Source of the DNA: Chitinophaga sp. CF418
GTDB lineage: Bacteria; Bacteroidota; Bacteroidia; Chitinophagales; Chitinophagaceae
Direction: 5' to 3'
Length of the DNA: 64,000 bases
NCBI RefSeq assembly: GCF_900142925.1
Contig: NZ_FRCN01000006.1
Location: forward strand, 186,001-250,000
The stretch's first letter is position 1; each line of letters begins with the position of its first letter. Below, piece by piece: positions 33,861 through 42,900 of the stretch. The notes below the pieces were generated by a model. That model was not told the origin of the DNA. It did not search any database and was given only the letters and a program-made list of their open reading frames with translations. The translations under genes and the position numbers were made by a program.

Positions 33861-34265
33861 TCATCAGCGGGCCCCTCTGCCTCACAAATCCATTTGCATC
33901 GGGGCCGTGATGATTCACTCTCAAAGCCGGATAGGACCACGTCCACGTATAAATCACCTCTTTTTTACTACTTTGTTACGATCATCGCCTGGCCCCTCCA
34001 ACACTCACCAATGACAACCCTCACGAGGGGCCGGGATGACAGTCCACATACTCAACACAATATTTTGTCTTATAAAGATCTTTTTTTACTGTTATCATCG
34101 CCAGGCCCCTCTACGACACGTTCCTTTTTTTCACTGGGGCCGGGATGACGCATTCTCAAGCTGGCAAAGCATAACATCCACATCCGTAATAATTTCAATT
34201 TCTTTTTGACTCATCGACCGGCCCCTTCTGCTCCACAATAGGCTCCTGCACAGGGGCCGGGATGA
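33861..34265. repeat. Array of four palindromic GGGGCC elements, period about 115 bp
   Basis: Four units at 33861-33913, 33982-34039, 34095-34148 and 34211-34265. Each begins TCATC, has GGCCCCT, an unrelated loop of 20-30 nt and ends in GGGGCCG(G)GATGA, so each folds as a hairpin of about 15 bp. The spacers are similar in length and share words such as CACATACTCAACACA and CTTTTTTTACT. This resembles REP-type repeats. See findings. Confidence 0.85.
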
Positions 34266-34362
34266 AAGTCTACAAAATCAACACACATCTTCAACTGATA
34301 TCCTGAATGACTCCTGAATTAGTGTCAGTCTCCCAAATTGGCATCCATACCCGTATCCTATA

Positions 34363-35535
34363 TTAATTTCTTGCATTGTCAATATATTCCTGTAAGGCAG
34401 CGGGATAGAGCAGTACTTCTGCCAGTTGTTCCTTTTTGCGCGAGGTGGTAAAATAATTACCCTCTACAAAAATGTCTTCCACCTGCTGCCTGAAAACGTC
34501 CGCTTTGAACTGAGAAGCCACCAACTGTGCTGCACAACTCATGTCAGCATATAAAGGCTTATTCTGCAACAGCTGCTCCACGTGTTTACGTACTTTGTCA
34601 ATATAATTTCCGCTGATACGATAGCCATTCCATCCGTGCGCCACCAGTTCATTAGCTCCTCCACTTAGTGGTACGATCACCGGTCTGCCATAACTCATTG
34701 CCTGTAATATGCTGATATCAAACGTATCCTTGTATTCAACGTGAGAGAGATTCAGCACCAAAGCTGCGCGCTGGTAGAAGGGATGCAGGTTCAGCTGCGT
34801 ACCATATACCATTAAATTGTCCGGCATCTGGCAGTTTTCGAAATAAGCGTCGACATCTTTCTTATGGGCATTGATCACCAGTTCAAACTTTGTAGCCGGC
34901 ATGAGCGTAGCTAATTCAAGTAGTTCATGCAATCCGCTTCCTTCATCCAGGGATGCGATCATCAATACCGTTTTGCGGGAACCATGATTAGAATGCAGTA
35001 CGGCTTCATGTACGAATGACTGAGGCAGGCAACTGTGTATGACATGTTTCTCTGCTTTCGGAAAACTCATCAGTGACTGCAGGTACCTTGAACCGAACAC
35101 AACATGCGTAGCCAGTCTTTTAGCAGTTTCATACAGTGGAGCCCGGAGGAAGGGCAGCGGCACCGTCATTTCATGAATGTGATAGGTGATCGGCGCGTTC
35201 TTCAGCCTGCCGGCCCATGCTGCTCCAAAAGGCAGCAAAGTATTGATATACACTTTCGCTTCCGGTTCATACAGACTCAATACTTTCCTGAAGATCAGCA
35301 CCTGTGCCAGCAGGAAGCTGAAGAATAGACGCCATTTGTTCCCCCGTTCTGAATAATTTATATAGTGGTACTGTACACCCGGGATACCTGTCAGGAACCC
35401 AGGCATCTCACCTGTACGATTTGTAATAAGGTGCACTTCCATTTCTTTCTCGGCCAATGCTTCCAGTGACTGACGAAATACAAGCGTATTGCCGCTTCTG
35501 TCGTTCTGCAGATGTACTGCTATGATCTTTTTCAT
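34363..35535 (-). CDS. Family 4 glycosyltransferase
   Basis: 390 residues with a GT-B fold layout. N-terminal domain: MKKIIAVHLQNDRSGNTLVFRQSLEAL, with an acceptor loop, and HIHEMTVPLP. C-terminal domain (about 195-360): VLMIASLDEGSGLHELLELATLMPATKFELVI, then ISILQAMSYGRPVIVPLSGGANELVAHGWNGYRI; the Glu in ANELV and the Gly-rich motif are the GT4 donor-binding site. It transfers a sugar from a nucleotide sugar to an unknown acceptor, probably a cell-envelope glycan. No signal peptide; a cytosolic or membrane-associated enzyme. It sits alone, downstream of the receiver gene at 35625 (89 bp) on the same strand. Confidence 0.92.
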   Translation of the reverse strand: MKKIIAVHLQNDRSGNTLVFRQSLEALAEKEMEVHLITNRTGEMPGFLTGIPGVQYHYINYSERGNKWRLFFSFLLAQVLIFRKVLSLYEPEAKVYINTLLPFGAAWAGRLKNAPITYHIHEMTVPLPFLRAPLYETAKRLATHVVFGSRYLQSLMSFPKAEKHVIHSCLPQSFVHEAVLHSNHGSRKTVLMIASLDEGSGLHELLELATLMPATKFELVINAHKKDVDAYFENCQMPDNLMVYGTQLNLHPFYQRAALVLNLSHVEYKDTFDISILQAMSYGRPVIVPLSGGANELVAHGWNGYRISGNYIDKVRKHVEQLLQNKPLYADMSCAAQLVASQFKADVFRQQVEDIFVEGNYFTTSRKKEQLAEVLLYPAALQEYIDNARN

Positions 35536-35624
35536 GATATGCGTTGTTAAGTGTGGTGATATAGGTATAGGGATAAGCAGAACATTTCTTTAACAGTTGT
35601 GGGTTTAGCAGGCAAGCAAGTAGG

Positions 35625-36113
35625 TTATGAAGATCTCAATACATCGTATAAATAGCTGAATAATGAACAGGACGCCAGCACCAATCCCACGAAAAAGAAG
35701 AACCTGTTATTTCGTCGTTTTTTCTTCAGATAATCCTGTACTATGAATAATTTGTTAAGTGTGGCAGTTATATGGTCTAATACACTGTCGTCTTTTATAA
35801 TGTAGTCAAACGCGCCGTTCTTGAGGGACTCTGTAGCAATCTCCGGTTGCTGACGGGAGCTGGCGAAGATTACGAAGATGTCAGAGTTGAATCGCTTGAT
35901 ATCCTTTAATAATTCCAGTCCGGTCATATCTCCTAAGTCATGGTCCAACAGCACAATATCCGGCTCATCTGACAATTGCAGCAGAAAGTCTGTACCCGAT
36001 AAGAAGCAGGTCACCTTTTCATATCCCTGCGCCCTGAGATGCTTATCGTAAGTGGCTAAACAGAATGGATCATCATCCACTACATAAATCTTACTGTCGA
36101 ATTTGTTTGCCAT
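35625..36113 (-). CDS. Single-domain receiver with a C-terminal membrane anchor
   Basis: 162 residues from the ATG at 36113 (MANKFDSKIYVVDDDPF). The long upstream frame, to 36557, would cross the terminator of the helicase gene and is rejected. Residues 8-125 are a receiver domain with Asp57 (IVLLDHDLGDMTG), the acidic pair VVDDD, Ser84/85 region (FASSRQQ) and Lys107 (IIKDDS). It ends in a basic linker KKKRRNNR and one hydrophobic helix, FFFFVGLVLASCSLFSYLYDV, with a short tail, so the receiver is tethered to the membrane with the domain in the cytosol. There is no output domain. The KDD motif matches that of the sigma-54 activator at 32357, which suggests a shared partner. Confidence 0.85.
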   Translation of the reverse strand: MANKFDSKIYVVDDDPFCLATYDKHLRAQGYEKVTCFLSGTDFLLQLSDEPDIVLLDHDLGDMTGLELLKDIKRFNSDIFVIFASSRQQPEIATESLKNGAFDYIIKDDSVLDHITATLNKLFIVQDYLKKKRRNNRFFFFVGLVLASCSLFSYLYDVLRSS

Positions 36114-36273
36114 ATTGCGTCGTTTGATATAATAGAATCCATTTGGATGCCAGATTGCGAAATCGCTCCAAAGTGGCCGTGGTGGCTGATGATAGAATTG
36201 GCACGGGGCGAAAAACGTCCATTTGCAGGAAAAAAATTCCAGAAAATGGAAAAACAAGGCTGGATCATAAAAA

Positions 36274-36300
36274 AAACGTCCCGGATGACCGGAACGTTTC
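36274..36300 (-). terminator. Intrinsic terminator downstream of the DEAD-box gene
   Basis: Minus-strand stem AAACGTTCCGG / CCGGGACGTTT (with one mismatch; 36289-36299 with 36274-36284), loop TCAT, followed by T8 on the minus strand. Confidence 0.9.
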
Positions 36301-36351
36301 AGATAATATGATATATAATTACTTTTCAGGCGCCTGGGACAGGCATTCCTA

Positions 36352-37749
36352 TTATGGCTTTTGCGGGTGATTATTGCCGCTACGCTGGCTATTACTACTC
36401 TTGCTGCGCTGTTGTTGAGGATGGCCGCCGCCCCGGTTATTATTACCGGATGGCTTGTGGTTACGGTTACCGCCTCCACCAGGGCGTTTTTTACCAGGGC
36501 CTCCTCTGCCTCCGCCGGAGCGGCCAACTTTGGGAGTGTATTCCGGTACCGGGCCAAGGGCTGGAGGTACGGCTGCCTTTTCTACAGGTTTTCCCAGTAC
36601 CTCTTCTATCCGGGCAAATTTCCGCTGCTCTTTTTCACTGACGATGGTATAGGCTGTGCCATCTGTGGCCGCCCTGGCTGTACGCCCGATACGGTGAATG
36701 TAGTCCTCACCGTCATTAGGTACATCATAGTTGATGACCAGGTCAATATCCTCGATGTCGATACCACGGCTCAGAATATCCGTAGCTACCAGCATTTTCA
36801 GTTTTTTGTTTTTAAAGTCCATGAGCACCTGTTCCCTTTTTTCCTGCTCCAGGTCGGAATGGATCTCTTCGACAGAAAAACGGGCCCTTTTTAACTCCTG
36901 GCAGAGCTGTTTTACGTTCTGCTTACGGGAACAGAAAATAATGATGCTGCCAAACTGTTTTTGCGACAGCAGGTGCTTCATCAGCGCAATCTTCTGCTCT
37001 TCGAAGACTACGAATGCCTCCTGTACGATCTTTTCCGGCGGTTTGGAGATGGCAATATTGATCTCCTCAGGCTGATGCAGGATCTTAAGGGCCAGTTTCC
37101 TGATCTTGTCCGGCATGGTGGCCGAAAAGAGGAGATTCTGCCTTTGTTTGGGCAGGAAGGACGTGATCTTGATGATATCGTCATTAAAGCCCATGTCCAG
37201 CATCCGGTCTGCCTCGTCCAATACCAGGTACTTAACGGCATCCAGCTTTACATAGCCCATATTTAAATGCGCGATCATACGTCCGGGCGTACAGATCACA
37301 ATATCTACCCCCGAGGTCAGTGCCTTCTTTTCTGCAGAGAACAATGCGCCGTTGCTACCGCCGTATACGGCAATAGAGCTGACGGATGTAAAGTAGGACA
37401 TACCTTCCAGTGTCTGGGCAATCTGCACTGCCAATTCACGGGTGGGTACTATAATCAGTGAGTTGATCTTATGTGTATCGTGGGGCTCAGTGATTAAACG
37501 GTGCAATATTGGCAAAAGGAATGCCGCAGTTTTCCCTGTACCTGTCTGTGCGCAGGCCAGAATGTCCTTCCCGGCAATAATTGGGGGGATAACTTTTTCC
37601 TGAACAGGTGTCGCAGTGGTGTATCCCATGGCATCTATTCCGTCCAAAACCCTGTCGTCCAGGTCAAATTCGTCAAAATACAAAATGCTAAGATGGTTTT
37701 GATTCAAAAAAATATTAGTTAAAGATAAGGAATTGTACTCAGAGCACAT
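36352..37749 (-). CDS. DEAD-box ATP-dependent RNA helicase (RhlE-like)
   Basis: 465 residues from the ATG at 37749; an ATG at 37770 is possible, and the family's usual start corresponds to LYFDEFDL, where the sequence has only a TTG (37683), so start is uncertain. Helicase motifs in order: Q motif TPVQEKVIP, Walker A AQTGTGKT, PTRELA, GG, TPGR, DEAD, SAT, IIFCSR, ATDILSRGID, HRIGRTAR. Tail from about 395 is Gly/Arg/Asn/Gln-rich (GGRGGPGKKRPGGGGNRNH...), typical of the RNA-binding tail of RhlE-like helicases from Bacteroidota. It unwinds RNA, probably in ribosome assembly or mRNA decay, by family knowledge. It is divergent from the MscS gene. Confidence 0.94.
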   Translation of the reverse strand: MCSEYNSLSLTNIFLNQNHLSILYFDEFDLDDRVLDGIDAMGYTTATPVQEKVIPPIIAGKDILACAQTGTGKTAAFLLPILHRLITEPHDTHKINSLIIVPTRELAVQIAQTLEGMSYFTSVSSIAVYGGSNGALFSAEKKALTSGVDIVICTPGRMIAHLNMGYVKLDAVKYLVLDEADRMLDMGFNDDIIKITSFLPKQRQNLLFSATMPDKIRKLALKILHQPEEINIAISKPPEKIVQEAFVVFEEQKIALMKHLLSQKQFGSIIIFCSRKQNVKQLCQELKRARFSVEEIHSDLEQEKREQVLMDFKNKKLKMLVATDILSRGIDIEDIDLVINYDVPNDGEDYIHRIGRTARAATDGTAYTIVSEKEQRKFARIEEVLGKPVEKAAVPPALGPVPEYTPKVGRSGGGRGGPGKKRPGGGGNRNHKPSGNNNRGGGHPQQQRSKSSNSQRSGNNHPQKP

Positions 37750-37796
37750 ACGGTATGTTCTTTGCAGCAAAGCCGGGTATCTAAAAACCGTCTGAT

Positions 37797-38888
37797 ATGC
37801 TCGAAAATCTGCAGCGGGACCTTCGTCTTCCTCCCGTTTTATGGAATATTTTACTTGGCTGTGCAGCTCTGATCAGCGGCTTAATCATCAAATATCTCGT
37901 AGCCCTCATCCTGAAATATACTTCCAGAAAGGCGACCGACTATTCATTTGTAAGATCTGTGCTGAAGCGCCTGGGGAGGCCGATCAGCTATTTCCTGCCC
38001 GTGCTGGTATTGGATATAGTGCTGCCATTCATGGAGCTGAACAGGAAGCCGATGGCCGTGCTGACTAAGGTAGTGGAGATTTCACTGATCGTTTCTTTTG
38101 GCTTTACGCTGACGGCGTTGGTGAAGGTATTTGAGGACTATCTGACGCATCTCTATGATCTCAAAAAGGAAGATAATCTCCTGGAGAGAAAAATGCGAAC
38201 CCAGCTGCAGTTTGTACGTAAACTGGCTATCAGCACCATTATGATACTCACACTCTGCGCCGTCCTGCTCAGTTTTGACAATCTGCGTAAGATAGGAGCA
38301 GGGCTGTTGACGGGAGTCGGGGTTGGCGGTATCATCGTCGGTTTTGCGGCGCAACGTTCCCTGTCTAATTTCCTGGCGGGTATGCAGATCGCATTTACGC
38401 AGCCTATCCGGATCGATGACGTGCTGGTAGTAGAAGGAGAATGGGGCAGGGTGGAAGAGATCACCCTTACCTATGTGGTGGTAGGTATCTGGGACCAGCG
38501 TAAACTGATCCTGCCCATCAATTATTTCATAGAAAAACCTTTTCAGAACTGGACACGGACCGGTTCTGCCATACTGGGTACGGCGTTCCTGTACCTGGAT
38601 TATAACGCCCCAATTGACATATTACGTGCGGAATTTGAGCGCCTGCTGAAGGACCAGCCATTGTGGGACAAAAGGGTACAGGTGATGCAGGTCACCAACA
38701 TTACAGAACAGACGGTAGAAGTCCGGATGCTGGTGAGCGCCAATAGTTCAGGCAGGGCTTTCGACCTGCGTTGCTATCTACGGGAGAAAATGCTTGCTTT
38801 TATACAGGAGCATCACGCTTACTGCCTGCCTAAAAAACGTACTATTCTTGAAGATGGAGAGCGTCCGCTGATCGGGGATCAGGAATGA
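37797..38888 (+). CDS. MscS-family mechanosensitive channel
   Basis: 363 residues. N-terminal hydrophobic helices (residues about 15-40, 65-90, 95-120 and 140-165), then the pore helix: GAGLLTGVGVGGIIVGFAAQRSLSNFLAGMQIAFTQPIRIDDVLVVEG. This is the conserved MscS core, with the Gly/Ala-rich TM3 and the beta-domain, followed by a C-terminal alpha/beta region (QVTNITEQTVEVRMLVSANS). The channel relieves osmotic pressure by opening under membrane tension. The length suggests four helices per subunit. Start ATG at 37797. It converges with the VOC gene, and the two overlap by 10 bp. Confidence 0.93.
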   Translation: MLENLQRDLRLPPVLWNILLGCAALISGLIIKYLVALILKYTSRKATDYSFVRSVLKRLGRPISYFLPVLVLDIVLPFMELNRKPMAVLTKVVEISLIVSFGFTLTALVKVFEDYLTHLYDLKKEDNLLERKMRTQLQFVRKLAISTIMILTLCAVLLSFDNLRKIGAGLLTGVGVGGIIVGFAAQRSLSNFLAGMQIAFTQPIRIDDVLVVEGEWGRVEEITLTYVVVGIWDQRKLILPINYFIEKPFQNWTRTGSAILGTAFLYLDYNAPIDILRAEFERLLKDQPLWDKRVQVMQVTNITEQTVEVRMLVSANSSGRAFDLRCYLREKMLAFIQEHHAYCLPKKRTILEDGERPLIGDQE

Positions 38889-39340
38889 TCGTCATTGATC
38901 TCTACCCAATAGCCGTCAGGATCGGTGAAATAGATCTGTTTTATACCATCTACACGGAGGGTAGGTTTGTCAGCTTCTCCCTTCCAGCTTTCGAAAGGAA
39001 TATGATGCTGGCGCAGACGTGTCATAAATTCTTCTACTGAAGGAACGCTGAAACAAAGGTGGGAGTTTTTGTCGTGGGGAACGATTTCCTTTGCTCCTGA
39101 TATAATGTGCAGATGACTATGTTCAGCTACCTTGAACCAGGTGTGACGACCATCGTGGAAAGGTTCGGGGATGGTATCTATCTGAATGATGTCCCTGTAA
39201 AAAGCTGTGCTTTTTTCCAGGTTATAAACATAAAGCGCTATATGGTTTAGCATAGCGCTTTTCCGCTGGGCGAACGTTGGCATACCGGAGATGATCATAA
39301 CAGCCACCAGTAAAAGGCATTGTGGAATCCGTCTTTTCAT
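38879..39340 (-). CDS. Exported VOC-fold (glyoxalase-like) protein
   Basis: 153 residues. A signal peptide ends PTFAQ (residue about 24), which is unusual because VOC proteins are generally cytosolic. Mature part: beta-alpha-beta-beta-beta repeats with NHIALYVYNLEKSTAFYRDII, HTWFKVAEHSHLHII, and SHLCFSVPSVEEFMTRLRQHHIPFE, ending QIYFTDPDGYWVEIND. His, His, Glu positions (NHIALY, SHLCF, WVEIN) are consistent with a metal site of the glyoxalase/dioxygenase type. Substrate unknown. It is the last gene of a minus-strand cluster, 12 bp after the T9SS-tail gene, and overlaps the end of MscS by 10 bp. Confidence 0.85.
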   Translation of the reverse strand: MKRRIPQCLLLVAVMIISGMPTFAQRKSAMLNHIALYVYNLEKSTAFYRDIIQIDTIPEPFHDGRHTWFKVAEHSHLHIISGAKEIVPHDKNSHLCFSVPSVEEFMTRLRQHHIPFESWKGEADKPTLRVDGIKQIYFTDPDGYWVEINDDHS

Positions 39341-39352
39341 GCTCCAATATAC

Positions 39353-39910
39353 TCATTGGGAAGCAAATTTTATGAATTTTCTACTCACTTTAATACCGGT
39401 GTTCAGGTACAATGTAACTACGTAGACGCCAGGATAGAAATTGCTGACATCCACCTCGCGATCAAATCTGGTCCCTGTTCCTCTTGTAGGAACAATCCCT
39501 TTTTCAGTGTACACAGTAGTTCCTCCAATGCTTATAATACGGATATCTATCAGCTTTGTGGAAAGCGTATCCATCATATAAACGATCGTCAGTTTGGGGG
39601 TCGTAACAATAGGGTTGGGATACAGGACCATGTCATTATCTTTCAGGACTAACAGGTTCTGTAGCGGGGGTTGCAGGAACCCCTGTGTGAGCATAGCCAC
39701 GTCCGGATAAGTAATGGTTCTTACGGCAATATCACCTGCGGTCCAATCCAGGTCAAGTCCGAGTTCAAACTTCGAACCAGCTTCATAAGTGACGTTTTTA
39801 CCGGTGCTGGTTATTACCTGTCTTTCAATATACTGCGCGTGCGCCGCTCCTGAAACCAGGAGGGACGCACACACAGCATTAACAGTTAATATTTTTCTGA
39901 TGACTGTCAT
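39353..39910 (-). CDS. Small secreted protein with T9SS type A sorting domain
   Basis: 185 residues. A signal peptide ends GAAHAQ. A short beta-rich region (YIERQVITSTGKNVTYEAGSKFELGLDLDWTAGDIAVRTITYPDVAMLTQGFLQPP) follows; residues about 100-185 match the T9SS sorting domain (VLYPNPIVTTPKLTIVY..., GGTTVYTEKG, VSNFYPGVYVVTLYLNTG, KFIKF). It should be exported through T9SS. It begins 2 bp after the stop of the OmpA-fused repeat gene, so the two are almost surely co-translated and may form a surface unit. No enzyme domain is present. Confidence 0.9.
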   Translation of the reverse strand: MTVIRKILTVNAVCASLLVSGAAHAQYIERQVITSTGKNVTYEAGSKFELGLDLDWTAGDIAVRTITYPDVAMLTQGFLQPPLQNLLVLKDNDMVLYPNPIVTTPKLTIVYMMDTLSTKLIDIRIISIGGTTVYTEKGIVPTRGTGTRFDREVDVSNFYPGVYVVTLYLNTGIKVSRKFIKFASQ

Positions 39911-39912
39911 TA

Positions 39913-42900
39913 TTAAGGTTTTTCTTCCGTAAGGATTTCCATTTCCACTCTTCTGTTCTTTCCTTTGGCAGTTTTACTGTCGTTGGCAGCGAGTGGTTTC
40001 GTTTGTCCGTACCCTTTAGCGGCAATTCTGCCAGCGGTAACACCTTTGCTAACCAGGTATTCTTTCACTGCTTCCGCTCTTTTTTCTGATAAAGTCTGGT
40101 TAAATGCCTCTGTTCCTTCATTATCAGTGTGTCCGCTCAGGGATAAGTGCCATTCCGGATGCGCCTGCAGCAGGGTAGCCATTTTATCCAGGGATGGCAG
40201 TGATGTCGTAGCGATATCAGCCTTTGCACTGGCAAACTGGAGGTTGGAGAATGCTTTATTGATAACTTCTTTTTCTGTTGTTTTCAGCTCCACTGTTTTG
40301 AGGGCTGGCTTAGCCGTGGTTACCGGAGCATCAGGAGTAGCAGCAGTAGATACTTCCTGTACCGGTAATGGACCGGGACCAACAGGGAAACGTCTGTCAG
40401 AGTAAGGGAGTACTGTTCCGTCAGGCAGTACTTCATCCGCACGGGATGCTACGATCTGCCAGGTGAAGGGAACATTTGATTTACCACCCTGTAATTCTTT
40501 TACATCGAATCCTTTAGCTGATTTATTGGTCACATATACGCCGTTACATTCGCCTTCCAGCTGAATGAACACTTTCATCGGATGTTTGGCGTCTACGCGA
40601 ATCACTTTTGTGAGTAAACCCTCGAGATCAATGTGAGCAGAACCGTTCTGGAGCTCACCAGTTCCGAAGTCCTGGAAGAGCACTTCAGGCGCCTCTGTAC
40701 AGAAAAGGAGGCGGTTTTCACCTGCGTTGTCTTTTACAACGGTTGATTTAGTACCGTTGGAGATAAGACCATAGATGCCACTGGAATTGGCTCCAGCCAG
40801 GTAAGTATATACGTGTGTAGCAGAGATACCAGTACCAAACTGGAAAACACCACCCCAACGATCAATATCAGTTGCGTTACCTTTAGCAAAACCATGTACA
40901 CCTACGCCCACGTTCAATCCACCTGCAGAACCGGCTACACCGGCGCCACCGATGGGATATACAACTACCTCATTATTTCCACCGCCCACTACACCAATAC
41001 CATTGGTAGCTGTTGTTGCAAAGCCAACTACACCCGCACGGGTACCGATACCCATCATACCACCACCAATTGTTGGCGGGTTTGTGAACAGGTCCGGTTT
41101 CAGGTTATTGCCGACACCAACCACACCGTAGCCAGCTGCATGAGTGGATGAACCCATCACACCGGCAGATCTTACTTCTGTAGTTGGTTTATAAGGAGAG
41201 TTAGTTGTACCCTCAACGCCCAAACCACCGTTGGTAGAAGAGTTAGTTCCTTTTACACCCTGTATATAACGTGAAGTACCCGTTCCGAGAACAGCAGGTC
41301 CGAAGGCAGTAGCGCCTCTTACCCCAGGGCCGCTACCAAAGTTATATCCTGCTACGCCGGCGCCGGTACTACTGTTGGCATATCCCACGATACCATTGGA
41401 GTAATTGGGGTCGCCATTAATAATACCTGTCGGCACTTCACTTGAAAATACTGTTAATACAGCTTTACCCACCTGTGCACCTGCATCGTCAGTACCGTTT
41501 AAGATAGTCACCGGCTTATCGGGGAAGGTACGGAGCCTTTCAAAGTTAGGGGCAGTACCACCAGCTTTTATTATAAATGGATTATCATCTACTGTACCGA
41601 TAAAGTCAAGGGCCGGGTTGGTGTCTTTGTTACCTCTGACCAGCCATGCCCTGTTTGCAGATTTTACTGTATCGGTATTCGCTGTTGTTGTTAGTCCTAA
41701 AGCTCCGTTATCCTGGAATTCCAGTGCTGACAGGTTCCATCCTGTACCATCCTGCGCCAGGATTTGCCAGGTGCCGGTAGAATCATAGATGTAAGCTTTT
41801 CTGTCTGCACTGTTATAATAAGCCTGATTTGTCAGCGGATCGGCAGGAGCAGCTGCTAATGTACCCAGCCAGCTGATGGAAATGCCGGTAGAACCATCCT
41901 GGGCCAGTATCTGCCAGCTACCGGTGCCGGTAGTATCGTAGATATAAGCTTTTCTGTCGGTACTGTTATAGTAAGCCTGATTCTGCGCAGGAGTAGCCGG
42001 AGGGGTAGCCAATGTACCCAGCCAGCTGATGGAGGTACCGGAGATACCATCCTGTGTCAGTATCTGCCAGCTACCGGTACCGGTAGTATCGTAGATATAG
42101 GATTTCTTGTCTGTAGTGCTGTAATAGGCCTGATTTACAACAGGGCTGGCAGGTGGCGTTGCCAGAGAGCCCAGCCAGCTGATACCTGTACCAACACCAT
42201 TCTGGCCGCTTTCAGAGAAAACCTGCCAGGCAGTGCCATCATATATATATGCTTTCCGGTCGGTCAGGTTATAATAAGCCTGATTTACTCCCGCACCGGA
42301 AGGTACTGTCGTAAATGAACCTAACCAGGAGAGAGCAGTACCAGGTAAACCGTCCTGGGCCATGATATTCCAGGTGCCGGCATTGCCGGTTGTATCGTAG
42401 ATATAGGATTTCTTGTCTGTACTGTTATAATATGCCTGACCTGCAGAAGGTGTTGCCGGTGGGGTTGTCAGTGTACCCAGCCACACAATGCTGACATAGG
42501 TACCGCCATTTCCTCCGTTGCCGCCGGAACCGCCATTGGCTGCATAAAGCGCATAAGGCACTGTCATGAACGGCATTACACCCATAGGTACAAAGTCATT
42601 TGTTCCCTTTATGTCCAGGTCCACTCTCAGGTACTGATTACCTCTGCTCCAGGGGATGGTTTTGAAGTCGCCAATCTCTGGAGTACCAGCACCTATCACC
42701 AGGGAGAAGAGACCCTGACTGTTGGTAGTGGTCGAATGCTTTTCAGTGTACAGGGGATTGCCATCGGGGCTACCATCAAGAATACTGAATTTTACCTGTA
42801 TTGCCTGCAGGCCAATTACAGCACCTTTGGGGTTTTCCCTGGCGATTGCCTGGTAGTTGATACCCCACAAGCCACTTTGCTGTGCTTTTGCGAGGAAGCC

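Larger units (their letters stand above)
33716..34362. other. Intergenic region with hairpin array
   Basis: 647 bp without a supported coding sequence. Short frames on both strands read through the repeats and are not genes. Structure: a hairpin at 33763-33806, then four palindromic units at 33861-34265 (see separate entries). Confidence 0.8.

Noticed and set aside
33718..34148. Short plus-strand open frames across the hairpin array
   Set aside because: They repeat the palindrome words in translation and have no separate leader or conserved motif.
33861..34265. CRISPR array
   Set aside because: The units are variable in their loops, too long (53-58 bp) and spaced about 60 bp with partly similar spacers; no cas genes are present.
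36113..36200. Sigma-54 promoter upstream of the receiver gene
   Set aside because: A TGGCA-like block exists, but the GC pair at -12 is not at the required distance.
36114..36557. N-terminal extension of the receiver gene
   Set aside because: It would cross the terminator and end of the DEAD-box gene; the extension has the composition of the antisense of the helicase's Gly-rich tail, and the receiver starts normally at 36113.
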